Below are positions 16,334-24,887 of a stretch of 64,000 bases of DNA, piece by piece (position 1 is the stretch's first letter; the number at the start of each line of letters is the position of its first letter). The position numbers were made by a program, and so were the translations under genes. The DNA is taken from positions 620,001-684,000 of the forward strand of contig NZ_NPDQ01000001.1 of assembly GCF_002812125.1 (NCBI RefSeq), given 5' to 3'. The stretch comes from Leptospira brenneri (lineage in GTDB: Bacteria; Spirochaetota; Leptospiria; Leptospirales; Leptospiraceae). The notes beneath the pieces are model-generated. The model did not search any database. It worked only from the letters and a program-made list of their open reading frames with translations, and was not told where the DNA came from.

Positions 16334-17152
16334 TTACTTCTTCTTCTTTAAAGCTTCCAAATCTCTTTCGAGTTGTTCTAACTCGTATTTTTCTTCTGCT
16401 TCTTTGAGTTCTTGTTCGGTTCTGATTTGTTCTACAGCTTCGTCTTTGATGCGTTTGATTTCGGAATCGGAAACCATACGATATCCATTTCCTTCACAAA
16501 CATCGACTACAATTGTTTTGCGGGTGATGGTAATGAGAAATCCACCGAGAAGAGTGACTGCCATATCGGTCCAGGTGGAAGTTTGTTTGATGCGAACCGG
16601 GCGGTTGTCTTTTGGGAGTAAATCATTCCAATCGGGTTCACTAAATCTAAGACCACCAAACAACCAAAAATACTCTGGATACTCTGAGAATCGTTGGCAC
16701 CTTGCTGAGTCCGGAGCAAGAGTGATCATATTCCCATCGGCAACGGAACCAAGAACAAAGGAATCGCGAAGGCTATGAGTGACCACTTCACCGCCTCCTT
16801 CTTTCGCTTTTTTTTCTGATTCTTGTCGTGTTAGTTCTTCTCTGCGTTTACGAATTTCTTCTTGTTTGGCTGCGATGGCTTTGTCTTTTTCAGCCTTTCG
16901 TTTTTCTTCTTCTTCCTTACGGATGTTTTCTTCTTCTGCTTCCGCAATGTCTTTATAGATAATTTTTAAGACAGTTTTTTTGGAAATGACCATATGTTTT
17001 CCGTTTTGTGTATCTATTTCTACACTGTCCACATTCTGGTTGGTCACAATCCCTTTGATGGATTTACCTTGTTTGAGAAGGATAGTTTGTACTGCACTTA
17101 AGGGAAAAATTGCAAATAATAGTATCATTAAGGTTAAATAGATGTTTCGCAT
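16334..17152 (-). CDS. Exported protein with coiled coil, possible Bor-like domain
   Basis: 272 residues from ATG 17152 (MRNIYLTLMILLFAIFPLSA), an obvious signal peptide; the frame continues upstream without one. Residues about 22-70 form a small beta unit (ILLKQGKSIKGIVTN, VEIDTQNGKHMVISKKTV). A highly charged helix follows (about 72-120, alternating Glu, Lys and Arg). A globular part (about 122-215) starts VTHSLRDSFVLGSV and contains two Cys (SARCQRF, VVDVCEG), weakly like the phage Bor lipoprotein fold. A second charged coiled coil closes the protein (KELEEAEEKYELEQLERDLE-type sequence). I do not recognise a function. Confidence 0.6.
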   Translation of the reverse strand: MRNIYLTLMILLFAIFPLSAVQTILLKQGKSIKGIVTNQNVDSVEIDTQNGKHMVISKKTVLKIIYKDIAEAEEENIRKEEEEKRKAEKDKAIAAKQEEIRKRREELTRQESEKKAKEGGGEVVTHSLRDSFVLGSVADGNMITLAPDSARCQRFSEYPEYFWLFGGLRFSEPDWNDLLPKDNRPVRIKQTSTWTDMAVTLLGGFLITITRKTIVVDVCEGNGYRMVSDSEIKRIKDEAVEQIRTEQELKEAEEKYELEQLERDLEALKKKK

Positions 17153-17420
17153 ATCTTGGTCCGTTCCTAGTATTTGCCCTATATTATTAGGATTTAGAAT
17201 CATTTGCAATACCGAATTTTATCATTTAGCAGAAATACTTCGAGAAATGGAGATTATTTAACGGAGATCGGTATCATTTCCCGCCAAACATCCTCAAGCG
17301 AAACTTGAAAGATGTTGCCGATATCTATGAGCAAATGATTAGTACATTACATTATTTTTTCATTTGATTCGTGGTTATTGTTTTGATTTTGATACAAGTG
17401 TTTTGTCACAAAGAGGTAAC

Positions 17421-18716
17421 ATGAAAGAAGACGGGAAGATGCATAAAGTTCTACATTCTGTGCATTTATGGGGCATTGCGGTCGGACTTGTCATTTCTGG
17501 TGATTATTTTGGTTGGAACTTTGGTTGGTCCAAAGCCAGTTTTTGGGAATTCAGTTTTGCTGTTGGTTGGATTGCTACCTTTTATGTGCTATTTGCTCTT
17601 TGTTTTACCGAGCTTGCGGCCAGTATCCCACAATCGGGGGGGCCTTCTGCATATGCCAAAAGGGCTCTTGGGGATTTGTTTGGACTCATCACAGGGTATT
17701 TAGTTCTCGTTGAATTTTTACTCGCACCTCCTGCCATTGCATCCGCTTTGGGAGGATACATACATTTTCTTTTTCCCGTGATCCCAGAATTTGGCGCTGG
17801 TATTGTTATGTTTTGTTTATTGTTATTAATCAACTTAACAGGGATTAAACAAACAGCTCGCTTTGAACTTTTGGTAACACTTGTGGCCGTCTTTGGGCTT
17901 TTGTTTTATCTGGGATTTCTTGCGCCTCACGTTTCTTTAGATCGGATTCCTCCTTTGCCTGAGATGAATTCGATCTCTTGGGGATCGGTATTTCTATCGA
18001 TACCTTTTGCCATTTGGTTTTTTTTGGCAGTAGAAGGTGTGGCTTTGGCTTCCGAAGAGGTTCGTAATCCGGCCCGTGACATTCCCATCGGTTACACTGC
18101 TGGAATTTTTACATTACTCTGTTTGGCAGGTCTTATTTTTGTTTTCACAGCCTCTGTGGTTGATATCAAAGAAATTGCAGAGTTGGATTATCCTTTATCT
18201 TACGTATTGCAGAAGTTATATGGCAGCGAACAGATTTGGCCTTTTGTATTTACCTTCATTGGTTTGTTTGGCCTTGTCGCTTCTTTATTTGGGATCATCC
18301 TTGGAAATTCGAGACTCATTTATGCAATGGCCAAAGAAGGATACTTACCAACTTACCTTTCTAAACTAAGTAAGGGATCTCTTGTTCCAGGGAATGCAGT
18401 TCTTACTGGTGGAGTTTTGGGTATTTTCTGTATGTGTTTTTTGGATACTGCGGAACTCATCACCATCTCTGCGTTAGGTGCTTGTGGGATGTATCTCTTG
18501 AGTCTTGTTTCCTACTTTGTTTTGCGTAAGAAGGAACCAGAGATGCCAAGGCCCTATAAAGCTCCTTTTTATCCCATACTCCCTGGAATTGCGCTTGTTC
18601 TTGGAATTGTGGCTTGTGGTTCCGTTTCCGTTTCTGAGCCGTATTTGGCACTTGGAGTTTTGGGAGTTGGAGTTACTTTGGGAATTGGTTATTCTATAAA
18701 GCAGAAAAGAAACTGA
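17421..18716 (+). CDS. APC-superfamily permease, ethanolamine/amino-acid type
   Basis: 431 residues from ATG 17421, five bases after AGAGG; the longer open frame has no signal or ribosome-binding site. Twelve membrane helices. The first carries the APC motif GLVISGDYFGWNFGW, which with ELAASIPQSGGPSAYAKRALG and FLAVEGVALASEEVRNPARDIP places it near ethanolamine permeases (Eat) of the APC family. It imports a small amine or amino acid with protons through the inner membrane. No ethanolamine ammonia-lyase genes are in the window, so the substrate stays open. It converges on the cyclase gene at 18772. Confidence 0.85.
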   Translation: MKEDGKMHKVLHSVHLWGIAVGLVISGDYFGWNFGWSKASFWEFSFAVGWIATFYVLFALCFTELAASIPQSGGPSAYAKRALGDLFGLITGYLVLVEFLLAPPAIASALGGYIHFLFPVIPEFGAGIVMFCLLLLINLTGIKQTARFELLVTLVAVFGLLFYLGFLAPHVSLDRIPPLPEMNSISWGSVFLSIPFAIWFFLAVEGVALASEEVRNPARDIPIGYTAGIFTLLCLAGLIFVFTASVVDIKEIAELDYPLSYVLQKLYGSEQIWPFVFTFIGLFGLVASLFGIILGNSRLIYAMAKEGYLPTYLSKLSKGSLVPGNAVLTGGVLGIFCMCFLDTAELITISALGACGMYLLSLVSYFVLRKKEPEMPRPYKAPFYPILPGIALVLGIVACGSVSVSEPYLALGVLGVGVTLGIGYSIKQKRN

Positions 18717-18771
18717 ACTGAATTGTAAATGGATTCAATCGATACAAATGGGGTTGAAATCAATATTTGAA

Positions 18772-20844
18772 TTAACTTCCCATTTCCATTTTTGATTTTT
18801 CTTTGGATTCTTGGGAACGATCTAAAAACAACCTTGAGACGGAGTCGTCAGGGTTTTTGTCTAATAGTTTGGCAAAACCTTCGATGGCCTCTTCAAAATC
18901 TTCTCTACGGAAAGCATCCAGAGCGAGTGTATAATCATCTTTCGTTGAAACAAGTCTAGATGCTTTTGCTGGTTCATATCCATCCAAAACTTCCACAACA
19001 AATACGGATTCGGTTTTTCCTTTGATCGCCACTCGGTCGAGTAACCGGTAATGATAACCTAGTCCATCGGATGCTTCAATAAAAGTATCTGCACTGATCA
19101 CAATCCGGGAAGAAAAGAGTTTTGTGATTCCTTCGATACGAGAGGCGAGGTTCACGGCATCGGAGATCACAGTTCCTTCCATTCGTTTGTGTTCACCTAA
19201 TATTCCTAAGGTGAGGTTCCCTGTGTGAATCCCAATTCCTACTTCGATAGGAATATAACCACAGTTTGCTCTATGGCTGTTATAAATGCGAATCGCTTCT
19301 TGCATTTCGACGGCCGCTTTGATGGCATCGTTGATATCATAGGGAAACAGGGCCATTACCGCATCACCAATAAACTTATCGATGAATCCATTATTGTGCC
19401 TGATGATGGGACCCACTCGTTGGAGATAACTGTTTAAAAAGTCAAAGTTTTCTTTGGGAGTGAGTGTTTCTGAAAATTCGGTAAAGGATCTGATGTCAGC
19501 AAAGAGGATGGTCATCCGTTTCTGTACTTGATCTCCTAAGTCCACATCTCTGATATCTGTTTTGCCAAGATGGTATAAAAATTCTGTTGGAACAAAATGG
19601 CTAAAAGAATTATTGAATTGTTTTTGTTCTTCTGCGAATTCAAGAGTTTTGTCTATGTTTTGTCGTACAATCCGTCCGAAAGTGATGACTTGCAAAAATA
19701 CAAACATAACTACAGTAGCAGGAGCAATGTACATGGTGTGAATTAAGGATTCTGCATGTAAAACATCATTTGTGGCTCCCGCAAGAACCACAAACATTCC
19801 TAATAGTAAAATTTTGGATTCCATTCGGTTCTTTTTGTAAGCGCGATATAAATAGATAAATATCAGAACTCCATTTGCAACAAAACCAAATGGATAAATG
19901 GAAGCTGTCTCCGTAAAGTAAACAGGTGGTAATAAGAGGCCAAGGGTTAGGATGGCGGATAAAGCATAAAAGAAATTTCCCATTCGTTTGGAGAAATCTT
20001 CTGGAAAAACTGTATAAAAGTAATGATAGAGTAGGGGTGCAGACCAAAACCAAGAGATGTATTCTAGTCTTAATAAAAGCCAATAAGGAACATCCGCAAA
20101 CTCTAATAGAATTCGTTCTCCTGTTGATATGGTTCGGAGAAAAACTGCCATAGAAAAGAGAAATATTCCAATTGTATGTTTTCCATCTCGATTGTAAAAA
20201 TACATGACTAGAAAAAACAAACTTACAAATGCAAGAATCGATGATAACATCGTCTCGTTGATCTTTCGTTTGGTGATTCGACTTTCTCCTTTTTCATAAG
20301 TAGAAAGGACGACATCAGTCCAAATTCCGCCTTTTCTATGTATGTAGTTTGCAACGTAGATATCAATGGTTAAGTCTGATCCTTTCGGTAGTACTACAAG
20401 AGTAGATTCAACTTTGGGACTGTATTCGTTGGGATTGGAACCTGGTTTTCCTGCTCCACCTAAATATTCGCCATTTACATAAATTGCGTACGATGTGTCC
20501 TGTTCATGGACAGTGAGAGCCATAGTTTCCGTCGAGTTTTCTGCCAGTTTTACCTTAAGTCGGAAACTAGCATGGCCAAATCCACCGAGGGTGCCGTACG
20601 GCATTGGAAATCCATTCCAATGATCAGGAAGGACTAAATAGAAGTTGGAACTTGTTTCCTTAATTTTGGAAGGAGGAGTGTTCCAAAAAAAATTCCACTC
20701 TCCATGGAGAGCAACAAATGGTTGGCTGGCGAACGAATGTTGGCTTAAATCTAAAAATCCCTTCTGTGCTTCTGCTTTAGTATTTCTTTCCTCTGAAAGG
20801 CAACTAACAAGGAATAAAGTAAGAATTAGAAAGGACTTTTTCAT
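18772..20844 (-). CDS. Membrane adenylate cyclase (7TM-DISM-like sensor plus class III cyclase), intact active site
   Basis: 690 residues from ATG 20844; the stop of the upstream gene and this start overlap by one base (TAATG), so translation is probably coupled. Lipoprotein signal (LTLFLVSC), a periplasmic jelly-roll sensor (about 30-190: HGEWNFFW, LPDHWNG, GFGHASFRL), seven membrane helices (about 195-400), a short coiled linker, and a class III cyclase domain. All catalytic positions are present: metal Asp450 and Asp494, Lys490, base-recognition Thr558, transition-state Asn565 and Arg569. It should make cAMP as a homodimer. The C-terminal 60 residues are TPR-like. The last gene of a unit with a kinase, a response regulator and a glutamate-synthase-like enzyme. 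Confidence 0.88.
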   Translation of the reverse strand: MKKSFLILTLFLVSCLSEERNTKAEAQKGFLDLSQHSFASQPFVALHGEWNFFWNTPPSKIKETSSNFYLVLPDHWNGFPMPYGTLGGFGHASFRLKVKLAENSTETMALTVHEQDTSYAIYVNGEYLGGAGKPGSNPNEYSPKVESTLVVLPKGSDLTIDIYVANYIHRKGGIWTDVVLSTYEKGESRITKRKINETMLSSILAFVSLFFLVMYFYNRDGKHTIGIFLFSMAVFLRTISTGERILLEFADVPYWLLLRLEYISWFWSAPLLYHYFYTVFPEDFSKRMGNFFYALSAILTLGLLLPPVYFTETASIYPFGFVANGVLIFIYLYRAYKKNRMESKILLLGMFVVLAGATNDVLHAESLIHTMYIAPATVVMFVFLQVITFGRIVRQNIDKTLEFAEEQKQFNNSFSHFVPTEFLYHLGKTDIRDVDLGDQVQKRMTILFADIRSFTEFSETLTPKENFDFLNSYLQRVGPIIRHNNGFIDKFIGDAVMALFPYDINDAIKAAVEMQEAIRIYNSHRANCGYIPIEVGIGIHTGNLTLGILGEHKRMEGTVISDAVNLASRIEGITKLFSSRIVISADTFIEASDGLGYHYRLLDRVAIKGKTESVFVVEVLDGYEPAKASRLVSTKDDYTLALDAFRREDFEEAIEGFAKLLDKNPDDSVSRLFLDRSQESKEKSKMEMGS

Positions 20845-22406
20845 TAGGCTTGTCTTTTCGGAAATATCGTGTAATCTTGAAGTTTTGTGAAATGCACTTC
20901 GTCTCGTTTGTAACCGAGTAACCCTTCTAAGGTTTGGTAACGATTCATCCCCATACTGATTTCTACATCTTTGCCTGTGAATTGACCCGGGTGTTCGTAT
21001 CCGCAAGAATGGGCTAAACTCAGAAGTTCCTTTCGGAATCCTTGGATGTATTTGGCGGCACGTTTTCCTTTGATCTCTGGATCCACACCTCTTTGTAACC
21101 ACCAGTTTTGGGTCGCGACCCCAGCCGGGCAATGGTCTGTATGGCATTTTTGGGCTTGGATACAACCAATGGATAACATGGCTTCTCTGGCTACGTTGAT
21201 GAGATCACAACCCATGGCAATGGCAACGACGGCTCTGTCAGGAAAACCCAGTTTCCCTGATCCAATCCATACAATCTGTTCTGACAATCCTTCTCTTTGA
21301 AATAGAGTATAAACTCTTTGGAATCCAATTTTAAAAGGTAAGGAAACGTGGTCCGCATAAGTCAGGGGAGCAGCACCTGTGCCTCCTTCTCCTCCATCGA
21401 TGGTGATAAAATCGGGACCTTGGGAAGTTTGTTTCATCTCTTGTGATAATTCTTCCCAAAATTCAATTTCCCCAACGGCACTTTTGATTCCTACAGGGAG
21501 CCCTGTTCCGGTAGCAATCCTTTCTATGAATTGAACTAGTTCTTTTACACTGGTAAACTCGCTATGGGAGTTAGGTGAGATACAATCTTTTCCTTCTTCG
21601 ACATGACGGATGGCTGCAATTTCTGCATTTACTTTTTTTGCAGGAAGGATTCCGCCTTTCCCTGGTTTGGCGCCTTGAGAAAGTTTGATTTCAATCATTT
21701 TGATACAAGGATTTTTTCCGACTTTCTCTTTTAAGACATCCAAACTGAATTTTCCTGATTTGTCTCTGGCCCCAAAGTATCCAGTTCCAATTTGCCAAAC
21801 CATGTCTGCCCCTTCCAGATGGTAATGACTGAGGCCTCCTTCACCTGTGTTTTGATAGGCGCCTGAATCTCTAGCTCCTCTGTTGAGAGCCATCACAGCA
21901 TTTTTGCCGAGAGATCCAAATGACATGGCAGAGATATTAATAATGGAATATGGCCTGTAAGGGAATTTACGTTTGGGACCAATGATCTTTAAACAAGGAA
22001 TACAACTTGGATCTTGGTTGTGGATATAGGCCTTAGCTTCTGGATAAGGAAAGGCTTTGTGTTTGATGATAGGATATCCAGGTTCGTATTGGATTTCTGT
22101 CGTTCCAAATCCAAAATTATTATTTTGTCCTTTAGCCGTTGCATAGATCCAACTTCTTTCGGTTCTGTCAAAGGGACGTTCTTCTTTGTCGTGAGCCACC
22201 CAATACTGCCTGAGTTCTGGCCCTATCATTTCTAAAAAATAACGGAGCCGGCCGACAATGGGGAAGTTCCTCTGAATCGTGTGCGTTTTTTGTGTAATGT
22301 CTCGGATAAAGACAAGTACTAGAAACAACAAAAGTCCAACGAGTGTGGAAGACAGAGGATAGGTTTCAATCCAATTGAGTATCTGATCCATAAGAGGTGC
22401 GTCCAT
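20844..22406 (-). CDS. FMN-binding glutamate synthase family protein
   Basis: 520 residues. One N-terminal membrane helix (about 15-35) is followed by a domain like the central/FMN part of the GltB large subunit: INISAMSFGSLGKNAVMALNRGA, GEGGLSHYHL, IEIKLSQGAKPGKGGILPAKK (the glutamate synthase signature), TIDGGEGGTGAAPLTYADH, and the 3Fe-4S ligands in CIQAQKCHTDHCPAG. The amidotransferase and GXGXG parts of full GltB are absent, as in the stand-alone subfamily, whose reaction is not settled; glutamate synthesis should not be assumed. It follows the response regulator by 29 nt and overlaps the cyclase start by one base. Confidence 0.88.
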   Translation of the reverse strand: MDAPLMDQILNWIETYPLSSTLVGLLLFLVLVFIRDITQKTHTIQRNFPIVGRLRYFLEMIGPELRQYWVAHDKEERPFDRTERSWIYATAKGQNNNFGFGTTEIQYEPGYPIIKHKAFPYPEAKAYIHNQDPSCIPCLKIIGPKRKFPYRPYSIINISAMSFGSLGKNAVMALNRGARDSGAYQNTGEGGLSHYHLEGADMVWQIGTGYFGARDKSGKFSLDVLKEKVGKNPCIKMIEIKLSQGAKPGKGGILPAKKVNAEIAAIRHVEEGKDCISPNSHSEFTSVKELVQFIERIATGTGLPVGIKSAVGEIEFWEELSQEMKQTSQGPDFITIDGGEGGTGAAPLTYADHVSLPFKIGFQRVYTLFQREGLSEQIVWIGSGKLGFPDRAVVAIAMGCDLINVAREAMLSIGCIQAQKCHTDHCPAGVATQNWWLQRGVDPEIKGKRAAKYIQGFRKELLSLAHSCGYEHPGQFTGKDVEISMGMNRYQTLEGLLGYKRDEVHFTKLQDYTIFPKRQA

Positions 22407-22435
22407 TTCTATATACGAAGCAAAATAATGACAAG

Positions 22436-22834
22436 CTAAGATTGGACGTGAGAAATTGATTCCAAAAGTTTTTCTTTGGTAAAGGGTTTGAAAATATACC
22501 CTGAGATGATCGGAATTTTTGCCGCTCGGTCTGTGTCAGCGATGTCTACAGAAGAACTAACTAAAAAAATTTCAATGGATTTGGGAAACTGAGAGTGGAT
22601 CTTTCCAAATGCGTCTAAAAATTGCCAACCGTCCATCAGTGGCATATTGATATCTAAAAAAATAATATCAGGAAGTTTGTCTTTATTCTGAACTTCTGTA
22701 TGAAAAAAATCCAGAGCATTTTCTGCATCTGAGAAAATCAAAACCTCTCCTTTAATTCCTGCATTGGATATGATTTTTTTGGTAGTGAATTGATAGATCT
22801 GATCATCGTCGATAACACAAATTTTGGGAGTCAT
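22436..22834 (-). CDS. Single-domain response regulator
   Basis: 132 residues, only a receiver domain. Seen: the acidic pocket CVIDDD, phosphoacceptor Asp in FLDINMPLMDG, the conserved Ser in LVSSS and the Lys in FKPF. No output domain, so it acts by protein contact, CheY- or Spo0F-like. The ATGA overlap with the histidine kinase gene upstream makes that kinase the likely partner. Confidence 0.92.
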   Translation of the reverse strand: MTPKICVIDDDQIYQFTTKKIISNAGIKGEVLIFSDAENALDFFHTEVQNKDKLPDIIFLDINMPLMDGWQFLDAFGKIHSQFPKSIEIFLVSSSVDIADTDRAAKIPIISGYIFKPFTKEKLLESISHVQS

Positions 22835-24345
22835 ATGCCTAGACTCCTATTGGGAAAGTACATACGAAAGGTAATGCCTTCGCCTGATATGGATTGCATC
22901 TCAACCTTTCCTCCCACCGATTCGATTTTACTTTGAATCAAAAATAACCCCAGACCTCTACCATCCATCTGACGACGAAAAGTCTCATTTAAATTAAAAA
23001 ATTGGTCATTGTACTGGTCTAAATCGACCCCCGTTCCGTTGTCGGAATAGGAAATGGCAGTCTGGGAACCATCGGAAAAGGATTCTATGGAGATATTTTG
23101 GGTTCTGCCTGGGTGGGTAAATCGGTCCGAATTGTCGAATAATTGTAAAAAAACCATTTCTAAAAAATCTTTCGAAAGATACGCGGTTGGTGCTTTTGAG
23201 AATTCGGTTTGGACTTTTATTGCTTCGTTTTTCCATCTTCCTTCCATTTGTTCCAGGGCATTTTTCAAAGTTTGGGAGATATCTACGAGTTCGCATTGGT
23301 AAGAATCTGGACTTTTCATTTGTAGAATCGATTTGTTTTCGGCAATGAGCGATTCCAGATTTTGGACAGCATATAGTAAATCTGCTTCCCATCCTTTTGT
23401 CTCAGGAAACTGGTTTGAAGTTTTGATTGAATCCAAAAGATGATTGAGTTGGTTTAATGATTTTTGTAATTCATGAAAGATGATTTGGTCATAGGACTCG
23501 TGTTGTTTGTTTTGGATGAAAAGGGAATTGGATTTTGACTGTAGATCTCCAATCCTTTTTTGAAGGACCACTTCGTTTTTTTTCCTTTGGTCAATGTCTA
23601 TGATTTGTGCTAAGTAGTGAATGGGATGGCCTTTGTCATCTCTGAGAACGGTGACAGTGATAAAAGCCCAAACTTTATTTCCCGATTTGTGAATGTATTG
23701 TTTTTCGATGGAATAATTGTCTATGATTCCTTTTTGTACTTCGTCTCGAAATTTTAAGTTTTCTTCGAGTTCATCGAGTGAACTGATATCGGAAAAATGT
23801 TTTCCAATGATTTCATAAATTTGATAACCTAAAAAATCTGCAAAAGCTAAATTTGCCTCATCGATATAACCATTTTTTCCCGTAAGTACAAGTCCAATGG
23901 GAGAGTTATGAAACATAGTATTGAACCTACGTTCAGCTGTTGCTAAATTTGCCTCTGTATCAATTTTTTCAGAGATATCTCGAGACGATGTGTGAATGTA
24001 TTTTGCCCCTGTTGTGGGATGAATCGTCAAACGATTGTCAGATTGTAGCCAAATATAATTTCCATCTTTGTGTAAAAAACGAAAAGTACTGTGTATGTTT
24101 TCTTCACCGCGAAGGATGGGTTGGTGTGACCTTTCCTGGATCAGTCTTCTTTCATCTGGGTGGAAATAGTCGTAGGGATTTTTTCCAATCAGTTCTTCGG
24201 ATTTGTAACCAATGATTTTTTCTGAATTGGGGCTTACGTAAATATACGTTCCGTCCGGTTCATGCAAACAAACCAACTCACGGCTAATTGCCGTTACAAG
24301 GTGGAGTATTTCTGCGTCGGGAAGTCCCACAGACGAAATCTTCAT
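22831..24345 (-). CDS. PAS-domain sensor histidine kinase
   Basis: 504 residues from ATG 24345, preceded by GGAG; a TTG three codons upstream is possible. No membrane helices, so it is a soluble sensor. Two PAS domains, each with PAC-type ends: residues about 12-125 (EPDGTYIYVSPNSEKIIGY, HKDGNYIWLQSDNR) and 135-255 (MFHNSPIGLVLTGKNG, HKSGNKVWAFITV). A coiled linker leads to a DHp-like helix with FHELQKSLNQL, where His would be the phosphoacceptor. The ATPase domain has the N box LFDNSDRF, G1 SDNGTGVDL and G2 GRGLGLFLI. It should phosphorylate the receiver encoded next to it. PAS ligand unknown. Confidence 0.9.
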   Translation of the reverse strand: MKISSVGLPDAEILHLVTAISRELVCLHEPDGTYIYVSPNSEKIIGYKSEELIGKNPYDYFHPDERRLIQERSHQPILRGEENIHSTFRFLHKDGNYIWLQSDNRLTIHPTTGAKYIHTSSRDISEKIDTEANLATAERRFNTMFHNSPIGLVLTGKNGYIDEANLAFADFLGYQIYEIIGKHFSDISSLDELEENLKFRDEVQKGIIDNYSIEKQYIHKSGNKVWAFITVTVLRDDKGHPIHYLAQIIDIDQRKKNEVVLQKRIGDLQSKSNSLFIQNKQHESYDQIIFHELQKSLNQLNHLLDSIKTSNQFPETKGWEADLLYAVQNLESLIAENKSILQMKSPDSYQCELVDISQTLKNALEQMEGRWKNEAIKVQTEFSKAPTAYLSKDFLEMVFLQLFDNSDRFTHPGRTQNISIESFSDGSQTAISYSDNGTGVDLDQYNDQFFNLNETFRRQMDGRGLGLFLIQSKIESVGGKVEMQSISGEGITFRMYFPNRSLGI

Positions 24346-24489
24346 TTTCTCCAATGGATTGTCTATCTTAAATGCCCGGTTGGGTCGTAGATTCTAGAAA
24401 ATTCTTAAGAAAACCCTTTTTTTGAAACCAATTCATATAAAAACGAACCGGTCTTTTGTGGCTAAGAAAATTGATTTAAGGATACTCAA

Positions 24490-24843
24490 ATGAAAAATCT
24501 ATCGTACATCATTCTGGATGGAAATTTAACCGCAGACCCAGAGGAAAGAAATGTCGCGGGAGGAAAATCTCTCGCTGTTTTCACAGTTGCTGTCAACCAT
24601 ACAGCAAACAACCAAGAAGGTAAGGAGAAAGACGACGTCTCTTACTTTGAGGTAGAGGCTTGGGAAAAATTAGGAGAGAACTGTGTGGAATACCTTAAGA
24701 AGGGAAGTAAGGTGACGGTTATGGGAAATCTGAAACAAAACCGATGGAAAAGTCCGGACGGGGAAAACAGGTCTAAAATCAAAGTGACTGCTTCTACCGT
24801 TCGTTTTGACAGTGCTCGTAAAAAAGATTCGAAGGCTGCGTAA
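24490..24843 (+). CDS. ssb: Single-stranded DNA-binding protein
   Basis: 117 residues forming one OB fold (about 5-105): IILDGNLTADPEERNVAGGKSLAVFTVAVN, YFEVEAWEKLGENCVEYLKKGSKVTVMGNLK. It binds ssDNA as an oligomer during replication and repair. A clear AAGGA ribosome-binding site precedes the ATG. The protein ends RKKDSKAA, so it has neither the flexible linker nor the acidic tip (D-D-I-P-F type) by which most bacterial SSBs recruit partners. It is followed by a bidirectional terminator. Confidence 0.93.
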   Translation: MKNLSYIILDGNLTADPEERNVAGGKSLAVFTVAVNHTANNQEGKEKDDVSYFEVEAWEKLGENCVEYLKKGSKVTVMGNLKQNRWKSPDGENRSKIKVTASTVRFDSARKKDSKAA

Positions 24844-24886
24844 AAAACCAAAGGACGGGTGTTGGATTTCCCTCACCCGTTTTTTA
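24842..24886. terminator. Bidirectional rho-independent terminator
   Basis: CGGGTG (24856-24861) pairs with CACCCG (24874-24879), followed by TTTTTT (24880-24885). An A tract at 24842-24847 sits on the other side and gives a T tract on the minus strand. It serves ssb and the convergent lipoprotein gene at 24888. Confidence 0.8.
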
Positions 24887-24887
24887 C

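Noticed and set aside
20845..21165. N-terminal extension of the cyclase at 18772
   Set aside because: It overlaps the glutamate-synthase-like gene and reads basic, unstructured sequence; the start at 20844 begins a clear lipoprotein signal.
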